The position numbers and the translations under genes are program-made. From Acidobacteriota bacterium (GTDB lineage: Bacteria; Acidobacteriota; Terriglobia; Terriglobales; Acidobacteriaceae), in NCBI GenBank assembly GCA_021851465.1, contig JAJZDL010000001.1, forward strand, positions 1-45,510: DNA of 45,510 bases. The letters are read 5' to 3'. Below, in pieces: positions 8,237-15,811 of this stretch. The first letter of the stretch is position 1. Each line of letters opens with the position of its first letter. A model generated the notes under the pieces. The model made no database searches. It was not told the DNA's origin and worked only from the letters and a program-made list of their open reading frames with translations.

Positions 8237-9864
8237 GACTTCTTCGCTGCTCAATACTCGCTGCCGCGATGGCGATCGCAGGTTGCCATGGTCCGGTGCG
8301 GGAGGCGGGGACGGTGGTGGTGCTCCTGGAGAGCAGCCCGAACAACCTCGATCCACGGCAGGGAACGGACGCGCAGTCGGAGCATGTGGGCGGGTTGATC
8401 TTCGACGCGCTGGTGAAGAAGGACGAGCACTACAACCTCGTCCCGTGGCTGGCGACGAGCTGGGAGCAGCCGGACGCGCTGACCTGGGTCTTCCATCTGC
8501 GCGACGGGGTGCGGTTCCAGGACGGGCGACCGCTGGAGGCGGCGGATGTGGTTTGGACCATCGAGAGTTTGATCGAGCCAAAGCTGGCGGGTCTGATCTC
8601 GGCCAAGAGCGGTGCGTTCGCGACGGTGGACCATGCGGAGGCGCGCGACCGCCTGACCGTGGTGGTGCGCATGAAGCGGCCCGACGCAGGGCTGCTCTTC
8701 AATTTAAGCGATGGATTGTTTGGCGTGGTTCCGCGCGGCGCGGGCAGCGACTTCGGGCTGCATCCGATGGGGTCGGGGCCGTTCCGGTTTGTGAGCCAGG
8801 TGCAGGACAAGGATGTAGTGCTGGAGCGGTTTGATGGGTGCTGGAGCGATTCCCTCCAGGCCTCAGAATGGAGACCTGGGGCACCCGCACCCGGTAATAG
8901 CGGTCAGTTGCCGTATGCCAGTGGCCAGAAAGACCGGGCGATGATTCAACGATTGCGGTTCGAGGTGGTGCCGGACACGATCACGAGCGCGCTGGAGCTG
9001 CAAAAGGGAACGGCGGACGTGGCCAGCAATGTGCTGACGCCAGACATGGTCTACGCGCTGCGCGACGTTGCGGGGCTGGCGACGACGAGCGGGGCGGGGT
9101 CGAATGTGTGGTATCTGAACTTCAACGTGGCGGACCCGGCATTGCGCGACAAGCGAGTGCGGCAGGCCGTGGCGCTGGCGATGGATCGGCCCGCAATCGT
9201 CGCGGCGCTGTGGCGCGGAGAGGCACGGCTGGCAGATACGCTGCTGCCGCCGGGAGACTGGGCGGCGGCGACGGATGCGGAGCTGGCGCAGTATCCGCAC
9301 GACCCGGCGCGCGCGGCGGCGCTGCTACAGGCGGCGGGGTTGCCGGCGGGGCGCGACGGCATTCGGCTGCACCTGACGCTGAAGATCAGCACGGACGAGA
9401 CGACGCGGCTACTCGCGATGGTGTTGCAACAGCAGTTGCGCGCGGCGGGAATTGAGATACAGATACGCTCGGCGGAGTTTGGAACGTTCTATGCGGATGT
9501 AACGCACGGCGCGTTTCAGATGTACCTTCTGAAGTGGGTCGGGTCGAACGAAGACCCGGACATCTTTCGCTATATGTACGGGGCTGGGAGTTTTCCACCG
9601 AAGGGCGCGAACCGCGGGCACTATGTAAATGCACGGGGGGACGCTCTGTTGGCTCAGGCTGCGGCGGAGTCCGGACCGGCGGCGGTCGTGCAGGCGCGGC
9701 GGCGCACGGAGTACGTCGAGGTGCAGCAGATTCTGGCCGACGAGGCGCCCACCATTCCGTTGTGGTTCCCCGACAACGTGGTGGTTCATACGCGGCGATT
9801 GCATGGGGTGGCGCCGCGTGGAGACGGGAGCTTCGATTTTCTGCGCGATGCGTGGGTGCGGTAG
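8233..9864 (+). CDS. ABC transporter solute-binding lipoprotein, family 5 (peptide/oligopeptide type)
   Basis: This 543-residue protein starts MRLLRCSILAAAMAIAGC, a lipoprotein signal with the lipobox Cys at residue 18. The body shows SBP_bac_5 features: NNLDPRQGTD, GLIFDALVKKD, LATSWEQPDALTWVFHLRDG, GSGPFRF, DKRVRQAVALAMDR and EVQQILADEAPTIPLW. Family members bind peptides, nickel or sugars in the periplasm. The ATG overlaps the anmK stop (ATGA), so it is coupled to anmK, and no permease or ATPase gene is beside it. That context suggests, as inference only, uptake of muropeptides in the manner of MppA. An in-frame insertion of about 35 residues (about 207-240) contains a dispersed repeat at 8861-8893. 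Confidence 0.88.
   Translation: MRLLRCSILAAAMAIAGCHGPVREAGTVVVLLESSPNNLDPRQGTDAQSEHVGGLIFDALVKKDEHYNLVPWLATSWEQPDALTWVFHLRDGVRFQDGRPLEAADVVWTIESLIEPKLAGLISAKSGAFATVDHAEARDRLTVVVRMKRPDAGLLFNLSDGLFGVVPRGAGSDFGLHPMGSGPFRFVSQVQDKDVVLERFDGCWSDSLQASEWRPGAPAPGNSGQLPYASGQKDRAMIQRLRFEVVPDTITSALELQKGTADVASNVLTPDMVYALRDVAGLATTSGAGSNVWYLNFNVADPALRDKRVRQAVALAMDRPAIVAALWRGEARLADTLLPPGDWAAATDAELAQYPHDPARAAALLQAAGLPAGRDGIRLHLTLKISTDETTRLLAMVLQQQLRAAGIEIQIRSAEFGTFYADVTHGAFQMYLLKWVGSNEDPDIFRYMYGAGSFPPKGANRGHYVNARGDALLAQAAAESGPAAVVQARRRTEYVEVQQILADEAPTIPLWFPDNVVVHTRRLHGVAPRGDGSFDFLRDAWVR
8861..8893 (+). repeat. CTCAGAAT-family repeat inside the solute-binding protein gene
   Basis: CCTCAGAATGGAGACCTGGG and then GCACCCGCACCCG matches the mutS element at 5497-5529. 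It is translated in frame (ASEWRPGAPAP) between the conserved GCW and MIQRLRFEVVPD blocks, which are normally nearly adjacent. Confidence 0.7.
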
Positions 9865-9967
9865 GGGCGGAGCTTCGAGTGGAGGTTGAGCGGTGGGACG
9901 GCGGGCGCGTGCGGGGAGGGTCGCACGATTGGCCGGAATCGGCAACAATAGAGAGGAGGGAAGCTGC

Positions 9968-10636
9968 ATGAGGAGAAGGCACGGGATGGCCGAGGGAACG
10001 GCGGTGCAGGAGATCGAGGAGAGCGAATTGAGAGCCAAAGGGTTGAAGGAGAGAGACGGGAAGGGCGGAGAGGCGCAGGCGGAGGGAACGCATTCGGCGG
10101 GCGGGAACGCTGTGCCTGTGGGCGCTGAGGCACAGGCGGAGGGCGAGAGCGCTGCGTTGGGGGAACCGTCGCTGAAGAGCGAGTTGGAGCAGGCGCGCGG
10201 AGAGCGCGACCAGTTGATGGACCGTCTGGCGCGGTTGCAGGCGGAGTTCGAGAACACGCGCCGGCGCGAGGCGAAGGAGCGGGCCGACCTGCGGGACTAC
10301 GCGGTGCAACATGCGGTCGAGCCGTTTCTCGGCGTGATGGACAACTTTCAACTGGCGCTGAAGGCGGACGGAACGCTGGAGCAGTTGCGCGCGGGCGTGG
10401 AACTGATCCTGAAGCAGATGGAGGAGGCGCTGAAGGGGCTGCATGTGCAGGCGGTGGAGACGGTGGGGACACAGTTCGATCCGCGAGTCCACGAGGCGCT
10501 GGGAAGCATCGAAACGACGGAGCATCCCGACCATCAGGTGATGGAGGAGGTGCGGCGGGGGTACCGCATCCGGGAGAAGCTGCTGCGCCCGGCGCTGGTG
10601 CGGATCGCGAACAACAGGGCCGTGGTAGGTGAGTAG
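9968..10636 (+). CDS. grpE: Nucleotide exchange factor GrpE
   Basis: GrpE releases ADP from DnaK in the DnaK-DnaJ-GrpE chaperone cycle. The 222-residue protein has a charged, low-complexity N-terminal third, a coiled-coil region (about 75-110) and the GrpE core: RLQAEFENTRRREAKE, HAVEPFLGVMDNFQLAL, VQAVETVGTQFDPRVHEAL and HQVMEEVRRGYRIREKLLRP. The ATG at 9968 is chosen because GGAGGGAAG stands 6-8 nt upstream; the frame stays open further upstream but without family similarity. dnaJ follows after 133 nt. Neither dnaK nor hrcA is in the window, so the chaperone set is split. Confidence 0.93.
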   Translation: MRRRHGMAEGTAVQEIEESELRAKGLKERDGKGGEAQAEGTHSAGGNAVPVGAEAQAEGESAALGEPSLKSELEQARGERDQLMDRLARLQAEFENTRRREAKERADLRDYAVQHAVEPFLGVMDNFQLALKADGTLEQLRAGVELILKQMEEALKGLHVQAVETVGTQFDPRVHEALGSIETTEHPDHQVMEEVRRGYRIREKLLRPALVRIANNRAVVGE

Positions 10637-10676
10637 CGGCCGGCAAAGACAGGGGCAAGTGCAGGCGCGAAGTGCT

Positions 10677-10704
10677 GAGGTTCTTCGCTGCGCTCGGAAT
10701 GACA
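10677..10704 (-). repeat. Dispersed repeat, SERSEE family (between grpE and dnaJ)
   Basis: On the minus strand it reads TGTCATTCCGAGCGCAGCG followed by AAGAACCTC, close to the family consensus. It occupies part of the grpE-dnaJ spacer. Confidence 0.65.
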
Positions 10705-10721
10705 GATCGTTTTGATGGGCG

Positions 10722-10733
10722 ACAATCGATTGT
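10722..10733. promoter_or_regulatory. Perfect 12-bp palindrome upstream of dnaJ
   Basis: ACAATCGATTGT is a perfect palindrome 37 nt before the dnaJ start. It may be an operator. It is not a CIRCE element (TTAGCACTC-N9-GAGTGCTAA), which is absent here. Confidence 0.3.
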
Positions 10734-10769
10734 GACCGAAAAATAATTGTGGCGGGAAAACTTTAAGAG

Positions 10770-11918
10770 ATGAGTGCGACGGCAAACGTGACCAAGGAAG
10801 ATTTTTACGAGATATTGGGGGTATCGCGGGGCGCGAGCGATCAGGAGCTGAAGGCCAGCTACCGTCGGCTTGCGATGCAGCACCATCCGGATCGGAACCC
10901 GAACAACCCTGAAGCAGAGGAGCGCTTCAAGGCGTGCAGCGAGGCGTACCAGGTGCTGAGCGACCCGGAGAAGCGCGCGGCGTACGACCGGTACGGCCAT
11001 GCGGCGTTCCAGGGCGGTGGCCCTGGCGCGGGCAATCCATTTCAGGGTGCGGGGTTTCAAGGCGACCTGGGCGACATCTTCGGCGACCTGTTCGGCGAGA
11101 TGTTCAACATGGGCGGCGGTGGCGGGCGGCGGGCCTCGCGTGTGCAGCGCGGGCGCGACCTGCGCTTCGACATGGAACTGGAGTTCGAGGAGGCGGTCTT
11201 CGGCGTGGAGCGGGAGATCGAGATTCGGCGGCTGGAGGCGTGCGAGGAGTGCCGCGGGACGGGCAGCGCGAAGGGCAAGGCCCCGGCGGCCTGCTCGCAG
11301 TGCGGCGGTCGCGGACAGGTGCGGTTTCAGCAGGGGTTCTTCTCTGTGGCCAAGACCTGCGGACGATGCAATGGGACGGGGACGACGATTGCCGACCCGT
11401 GTACGGCGTGCCGTGGCGAGGGATTGCAGGCAAAGAAGCACACGATCATGGTGAAGGTCCCGGCGGGCGTGGAACAGGAGACGCGAATCCGCTACCAGGG
11501 CGAGGGCGAGGCGGGGCGTTTTGGCGGGCCGGCGGGCGATCTGTATGTGGTGCTGAGCGTGAAGCCGCACAAGTTCTTCGAGCGCGATGGGGACGACCTG
11601 CACTGCGTCCTGCCGATCTCGTTTCCGCAGGCTGCGCTGGGAGCGGAGTTGCAGATCGAGACGCTGGAGGGGCCGGCGACGATCAAGATACCCGAGGGAA
11701 CGCAGAGCGGGCGCGCGTTCAAACTGCGCGGCAAGGGCGTGCCGCACCTGAACTCGCGCGGCAAGGGCGACCTGGTTGTGGAGGTGCGCGTGGCGACGCC
11801 GTCCAAGCTGAACAAGGAGCAGCGCGATCTGCTGCGGCAGTTGAGTGAGACGATGACGGTGGAGAACACGCCGACCAGCCGTGGGCTGTTCGAGAAGATG
11901 AAGGAGATCTTCAGCTAA
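10770..11918 (+). CDS. dnaJ: Chaperone protein DnaJ
   Basis: DnaJ delivers unfolded clients to DnaK and stimulates its ATPase. The 382-residue protein has the full type I layout. The J domain holds the HPD motif (MQHHPDRN, about 39-41). The Gly/Phe-rich segment spans about 70-110. Four zinc-binding repeats follow (CEECRGTG, CSQCGGRG, CGRCNGTG, CTACRGEG, about 155-220). The C-terminal substrate-binding domains contain PAGVEQETRIRYQGEGE and GDLYVVLSVKPH. The start is preceded by AAGAG at short distance. The stop TAA is interlocked with the stop TAG of the convergent rsmE, so the two 3' ends overlap by 4 nt with no room for a terminator. Confidence 0.96.
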   Translation: MSATANVTKEDFYEILGVSRGASDQELKASYRRLAMQHHPDRNPNNPEAEERFKACSEAYQVLSDPEKRAAYDRYGHAAFQGGGPGAGNPFQGAGFQGDLGDIFGDLFGEMFNMGGGGGRRASRVQRGRDLRFDMELEFEEAVFGVEREIEIRRLEACEECRGTGSAKGKAPAACSQCGGRGQVRFQQGFFSVAKTCGRCNGTGTTIADPCTACRGEGLQAKKHTIMVKVPAGVEQETRIRYQGEGEAGRFGGPAGDLYVVLSVKPHKFFERDGDDLHCVLPISFPQAALGAELQIETLEGPATIKIPEGTQSGRAFKLRGKGVPHLNSRGKGDLVVEVRVATPSKLNKEQRDLLRQLSETMTVENTPTSRGLFEKMKEIFS

Positions 11919-12727
11919 AGGCAGATGTGCGTTGTGTGCAGTGCGCCGCCGATTGCGATGGCGGCGATGGCTGCGGTCTCTGCGCGGAGGATGCGTGGGC
12001 CGAGGGTGACGTGCGTCCAGTGGTGCGTGGTGAATGCGGAGATCTCTTCGGGAGTCCAGCCGCCTTCCGGGCCGATGGCGAGGGCGAGGGTGGTGTCGCA
12101 GCGAGCAAAATGCGCGGGTTCTTCGCCCCGCTCAGAATAACAATCCTTCTTGCCATCATTAAAAAAAGGGCGAACGCCCTCCAACGCGGCGGCGAGGGTA
12201 AGCGACTGCTCGGTTTCGCTGAGGAGGATGCGCATGGGGGCGGACTCGCGGGCGAGTGCGGAGGGGAGCGAGATGGGGTCGAGGATCTCGGGGACATCGG
12301 TTCGGCGAGACTGCTTGGCGGATTCGAGGGCGATCCGCCGCCATCGCTCGACGCGCTTGGCGGCGGCGAGGGCAAGGTGTTTCTCCGTGCGGCGGGCGAG
12401 AATGGGCGTGATGCGGGCGACACCGAGTTCGGTGATTTTCTCGATGGCCCACTCGAAGCGGTCGAACTTGAAGACGGCAAGCAGGAGATGGATGGGGAGG
12501 GCCGCATCGGACTGCAACTCTTCGTGCAGGGTGAAGCGAACCTCCGATTCAGAGACCGCGGTGACTTCTGCGCGGTGGAGGAAGCCGTTGGCTACAACGT
12601 CGAAGACCTGGCCGGGCTGGGCGCGAAGGACGCGCGCGAGGTGGATCGCTTGCTCACCGGTGAGGGCGGCGTGGGTAGGGTGAGCGGATTGAGGCGACCA
12701 GGTGTCGGCGATCCAGCGGCGGCGCAT
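11915..12727 (-). CDS. rsmE: 16S rRNA (uracil-1498-N3)-methyltransferase RsmE
   Basis: RsmE methylates U1498 of 16S rRNA using SAM and has a SPOUT trefoil-knot fold. The 270-residue protein carries MRRRWIADTWSPQ, GEQAIHLARVLRAQPGQVFD, FEWAIEKITELGVARITP, ALAIGPEGGWTPEE and LGPRILRAETAAIAA, the last two forming the knot and SAM site. The ATG at 12727 gives the usual RsmE N-terminus; a TTG 54 nt upstream would add residues with no family match. Between the ETEQSLTLAAALEG block and LALAIGPEGG there is an unusual insert (about residues 190-210) read as DCYSERGEEPAHFARC, which is the dispersed repeat at 12101-12143. The insert lies just ahead of the SAM-binding knot. Confidence 0.92.
   Translation of the reverse strand: MRRRWIADTWSPQSAHPTHAALTGEQAIHLARVLRAQPGQVFDVVANGFLHRAEVTAVSESEVRFTLHEELQSDAALPIHLLLAVFKFDRFEWAIEKITELGVARITPILARRTEKHLALAAAKRVERWRRIALESAKQSRRTDVPEILDPISLPSALARESAPMRILLSETEQSLTLAAALEGVRPFFNDGKKDCYSERGEEPAHFARCDTTLALAIGPEGGWTPEEISAFTTHHWTHVTLGPRILRAETAAIAAIAIGGALHTTHICL
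12101..12143 (-). repeat. SERSEE-family repeat inside rsmE, in frame
   Basis: On the coding (minus) strand the element runs from GTTATTCTGAGCGGGGCG to GCGCATTTTGCTCGC and is translated CYSERGEEPAHFAR. Strand and reading frame are the same as for the recQ and addA copies. Confidence 0.82.
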
Positions 12728-12782
12728 CGGGAAGGGCAAAGCGAGAGAGATTTTACAGATTGTTGGGTACCGTGCCCCCAAA

Positions 12783-12817
12783 AATACGGGGATTCTTCAC
12801 TGCGTTCAGAATGACAA
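12783..12817 (-). repeat. Dispersed repeat, SERSEE family
   Basis: On the minus strand it reads TTGTCATTCTGAACGCAGTG followed by AAGAATCCCCGTATTTT. It lies in the short gap upstream of rsmE. Confidence 0.7.
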
Positions 12818-12868
12818 TTTTTTATCTCTTGAGCAACTGGGAAGACGGGGCTGCTAAAAGACTGACTG

Positions 12869-13432
12869 TCAGGGTTTTGGGATGGCGACGGTGATGGGGT
12901 CCTGGTGGTAGAAGTCGAGGGTGATGTCGGCGGACTTGCGCTGGTTCCAGTCGGCCTGGGTGATAGGGAAGTTGAGGATGACCATTCCTTCGGCGCGGTT
13001 GCCGGGCTGGATGGCGGTGTCGCGCAGCAGTGGCGCGGAGGCGAGGGGCACGAGCGCGGGAAAAGCGGTGTAGAGGGTGTCGAGGTCGTTCTTCTCGACG
13101 GCGCTGGTAGAGGTAACGGTACCGTCGGACGCAGTGAGCGTGGCGGTTATGTCCTTGATGAAGACCGGATCGTTGAGACGATTGTCGAGGCGGAGCGTGG
13201 CGAGAACGTAGAAGTCGTCCTGAAAGGGGTCTTGATGGCCGACGAGCTTGGAGTCGGACTTGAAGACTGTATGCGTGGGCAGGACTGCGACGTGGGTGAT
13301 GGCGAGCTTGACGGTGTGGTGTGCGATGTAGAGGTAGAAGAGGCCGCCAGCGATGCCGAGCGCGGCGATGGCGATGAGGGCGGGAAGCAGGAAGCTGCGG
13401 CGTTCCGGTTGAGCGAAGGCGAGTTCGGACAT
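12869..13432 (-). CDS. Conserved hypothetical protein with one N-terminal membrane anchor
   Basis: The family was not recognised. The 187-residue protein has a short charged N-terminus, one transmembrane helix (about residues 14-36, PALIAIAALGIAGGLFYLYI) and a periplasmic domain of about 150 residues rich in beta-type segments (DDFYVLATLRLDNRLNDPVF, ITATLTASDG, GNRAEGMVILNFPI). The pattern of a modification-type beta domain with xLxLxN repeats recalls late-embryogenesis (LEA14/DUF)-like folds, but this is a guess. It starts 54 nt after the AI-2E family gene on the same strand and is probably the last gene of the aroK operon. Codon use matches its neighbours. Confidence 0.75.
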   Translation of the reverse strand: MSELAFAQPERRSFLLPALIAIAALGIAGGLFYLYIAHHTVKLAITHVAVLPTHTVFKSDSKLVGHQDPFQDDFYVLATLRLDNRLNDPVFIKDITATLTASDGTVTSTSAVEKNDLDTLYTAFPALVPLASAPLLRDTAIQPGNRAEGMVILNFPITQADWNQRKSADITLDFYHQDPITVAIPKP

Positions 13433-13486
13433 GGAGGAAAGGATAACAGCGAAGGTCGGTGAGCGGTTGACGCTCGCCGACGGTGG

Positions 13487-14587
13487 TCAAGGGAGGTCTT
13501 TTCGGACGAGGTACTCGTCCATGAGAACGGCGATGAGGGCTGCGGTGGGGACTGCGACGAGCGCGCCGGGGATGCCTGCCAGCTCGGTCCCGGCGATGAG
13601 CGCGATGAGGATGGCGAGGCCCATGAGGTTGACGCTGTGGCGCATGATGCGTGGGATGAGGACTGCGTTTTCGATGTTGACGTAGACCGCGTAGAAGAGG
13701 AAGACGGCAGCCATCTTGGTCCATGAGTCGAGCGCCGCGACAAAGGCGACGAGCAGGATGGTGACGACGCCCCCGGCGATGGGGACGATGTTCATCAGGC
13801 CCATGAGGATGCCGAGAAGGAAGAAGTAGCGGACGTGCAGCAGGCCGAAGACGAGGGTGCTGGAGAGGCCGAGGATGAGCATCAGCAGGGCCTGTCCGAA
13901 GAGCCACTTGCTCATGCGCAGCTCGGCGCGTTGCAGCGTGGAGTCGAGGCGCAGGCGGTTGGCGGGGGAGAAGAGCGTGAGCATCCAGAGGTAGGCGCGG
14001 TCGCCTTCCAGCATGAAGTAAACGCAAAGGACGAGAGCGGTGAGCAGGTTGAAGAAGTGGCCCATCCAGTCCGGGAAGGATGCGAGGAGAAAGGCGGCGG
14101 AGGAGGAGAGCGCATCTTCGGCGCGTTGCGTGATTGCATCGACTCCGAGCTTGTCGGCGAGCGGAATGCGCTTGATGCGGGCGAGGATGGGAGGAATGCG
14201 CGCAGGCAGGTCGGTGGCGAACTGGCGAAGATTTCGGATGACGGGCGGGAGACCGACGACGAAGAAGAGTGCGATTGCGAGAAAGGCGCAGGTGAGCAAG
14301 AGCGCGATGGCGAGACCGCGCGAGATGCGGCGCGAGCCACGCATCCGGAAGGACATGATGCCGTTGACCGCGGGCGTGAGCACGACTGCGAAGAGCGCAC
14401 TGATATAGACGAGGGTGAGGACTTCGCGCAGGCGCCAGGCCAGTGCGAGGGCCAGCAGAACGGCGATGGTGAAGAGGATGTGTCCGCGGACGATGCCGTT
14501 GTCCTGTTCTGTCGGAGTGGAGGGCGAGGTGGGCAGGGTCTGCTCCTTTTGCGGGATGCGCGGTGCCGTGCATCCAGTACGATGCAT
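13487..14587 (-). CDS. AI-2E family (PerM/UPF0118) membrane transporter
   Basis: This 366-residue integral membrane protein has about eight hydrophobic segments: two near the N-terminus (HILFTIAVLLALALAW, VYISALFAVVLTPAV), one near residues 95-115, and a C-terminal bundle with the family signature GILMGLMNIVPIAGGVV (about 275-290), NIENAVLIPRIMRHSVN and IPGALVAVPTAALIAV. Members export small molecules such as AI-2 or act as Na+/H+ antiporters; the substrate cannot be told here. It starts 10 nt after the aroK stop, and its ribosome site (GAGG) overlaps that stop codon, so it is co-transcribed with aroK. The 35-residue hydrophilic N-terminus is slightly longer than typical. Confidence 0.88.
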   Translation of the reverse strand: MHRTGCTAPRIPQKEQTLPTSPSTPTEQDNGIVRGHILFTIAVLLALALAWRLREVLTLVYISALFAVVLTPAVNGIMSFRMRGSRRISRGLAIALLLTCAFLAIALFFVVGLPPVIRNLRQFATDLPARIPPILARIKRIPLADKLGVDAITQRAEDALSSSAAFLLASFPDWMGHFFNLLTALVLCVYFMLEGDRAYLWMLTLFSPANRLRLDSTLQRAELRMSKWLFGQALLMLILGLSSTLVFGLLHVRYFFLLGILMGLMNIVPIAGGVVTILLVAFVAALDSWTKMAAVFLFYAVYVNIENAVLIPRIMRHSVNLMGLAILIALIAGTELAGIPGALVAVPTAALIAVLMDEYLVRKDLP

Positions 14588-14597
14588 CCAGTGTGCC

Positions 14598-15218
14598 TCA
14601 AGCAGAGGGCTTGTGTGTGGCCAGACGGTCGAGGAGGACGGCGACAGTCTGCTCGGGGGAGAGGCCGGCGGTGTCCAGCGTGAGCTGGGCGAGGCGGCGG
14701 TAGATGGGCTGGCGAAGGAGAAAGCGTGCCTCGGCGGCGGCGGAGTCGGCGAGCAGAGGACGAAGCTGGCTGGCGGCCTCGTTGGGTGCGATGCCGGAGG
14801 CCGCGGGGTTGAGGGCCTGCATCATGCATCGGTCGAAGAGAGTTGCGAATGGGGCGTCGAGGAAGATGGTTGCAGTCTGCGGGGTCTGCTCCAGGAGAAG
14901 GCGGTTGGTGAGGACCTCCGGCGCGCCTCCGCCGAGGGCCAGAACGAGGCTGCTGCGGCCGAGGGCGGAGGCCAGGGCCGCGGACTCAAGCTGGCGGAAG
15001 TGCGCTTCGCCGTGAGTCGAGAAGATGGAGGGGACTGTGAGGCCAGTGCGCGACTCGATGTAGGCATCGAGGTCGAGGAAGTCCCAGGCAAGGCGATCGG
15101 CTAGCAGGCGCCCGACGGTGGTCTTGCCGGCACCCATGAATCCGGTGAGAACGAGGCGTTGGAGATGCGGCGGCGCGGCCACGGCGTTGTGGGGCTCGGC
15201 TGCGGACTGGACGATCAT
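14598..15218 (-). CDS. aroK: Shikimate kinase
   Basis: Shikimate kinase phosphorylates shikimate at O3 with ATP in the chorismate pathway. The 206-residue protein has Walker A LTGFMGAGKTTVGRLLA (about 24-40), the shikimate-binding DLDAYIE (about 49-55), F..HGEAHFRQLESAAL, the GGGAP loop (about 96-100) and the lid RPLL. The ATG at 15218 has AAGGAG 7 nt upstream. The family normally has about 170-180 residues; the extra is a 20-residue N-terminal extension and a short insert before the lid (NPAASGIAPNEA). It heads the operon aroK, AI-2E family gene, hypothetical gene. Confidence 0.94.
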   Translation of the reverse strand: MIVQSAAEPHNAVAAPPHLQRLVLTGFMGAGKTTVGRLLADRLAWDFLDLDAYIESRTGLTVPSIFSTHGEAHFRQLESAALASALGRSSLVLALGGGAPEVLTNRLLLEQTPQTATIFLDAPFATLFDRCMMQALNPAASGIAPNEAASQLRPLLADSAAAEARFLLRQPIYRRLAQLTLDTAGLSPEQTVAVLLDRLATHKPSA

Positions 15219-15340
15219 TGCGGCTCCTTGGTGGAAAGCGACGGCAAGAGCGAGAAGCAGGGCCCTCCGCTATGTTGCGGAACGGCAAATAAAAACAGCG
15301 CAAGCAAAGGAACAGGGCTAACAAAAAACGTCAGTGCGGC

Positions 15341-15377
15341 AAAAAGGAAAGCCGCGACCATTTGCTTGGGTCGCGGC
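15341..15377 (-). terminator. Rho-independent terminator, minus strand, with no protein gene before it
   Basis: On the minus strand the perfect 9-bp stem GCCGCGACC/GGTCGCGGC (15369-15377 and 15351-15359) with a 9-nt loop is followed directly by TTTCCTTTTT. The nearest minus-strand protein start upstream is far away, and addB runs the other way, so it must end a non-coding transcript or act as an attenuator ahead of aroK. Confidence 0.65.
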
Positions 15378-15660
15378 TCCGTGGATATGGCGGATGCTCT
15401 GAAGTTCGATCTTTTTTTATCGATCCAGAGATGCACGCAAGCCCAGCAGACCCGCTCCCTGCCGCCATGGGCAGGGATAGGTAAAGCAGGCGTACATTGG
15501 CGAGCGCTGTTTCATCCTGATTGTGAGAGTACACCGGCGAAGAAAATGGATGCAAGCGAATAATGCGTATGGGCCAGGGCAATCGCGTTTGAAGATCTTT
15601 CTGGGCAAAGACGGTTGGTTCCTGGGCTGTGAGCTTGGAGGCTCACTCTTCGTGGTTGCC
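15378..15660 (-). ncRNA. Possible structured small RNA (6S-like?) ending at the 15341 terminator
   Basis: On the minus strand there are two perfect local hairpins, GTGAGC/GCTCAC (15641-15646 with 15629-15634) and CCCTGCC/GGCAGGG (15470-15476 with 15457-15463). A long-range pairing AGCCCAG/CTGGGCT joins 15622-15628 to 15440-15446, and a strong terminator follows. A closing stem enclosing about 180 nt, with a small hairpin on its 3' side, recalls 6S RNA, but no sequence signature proves this. Both ends are approximate. It could instead be an aroK leader. Confidence 0.3.
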
Positions 15661-15811
15661 TGAAAACTACGCACTTGCATTCAACGAGGAGACAAACAAC
15701 GACGAAATACGGAGGTTCTTCGGGGCGTTGGCCGCGGTACAGCCAAGCAATCGCCCTGGCCTCGCATCCGCTCGCCACGCTTTCCGCAGATGACAGGCGT
15801 ATAAAGGGCAA

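Larger units (their letters stand above)
15219..15811. other. Divergent aroK/addB intergenic region
   Basis: This 593-nt gap has no convincing protein gene, although short frames are open in it. It carries a strong minus-strand terminator hairpin (15341-15377) and several good stem-loops between 15397 and 15646, described separately as a possible small RNA. Promoters for aroK (left) and addB (right) must lie here. Confidence 0.6.

Noticed and set aside
6734..8581. Minus-strand open frame of 615 codons opposite mutS, anmK and the binding protein
   Set aside because: Arg/Pro/His-rich shadow composition; it spans three real genes on the other strand.
9786..11747. Minus-strand open frame of 653 codons opposite grpE and dnaJ
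   Set aside because: Shadow frame in GC-rich DNA; no recognisable motif.
12150..12683. Plus-strand open frames opposite rsmE
   Set aside because: Mirror of the rsmE gene, with no motif and no start signal.
15219..15811. Small proteins encoded between aroK and addB
   Set aside because: Several short frames are open, but they overlap one another, lack ribosome sites and show no known pattern; the RNA reading is preferred.
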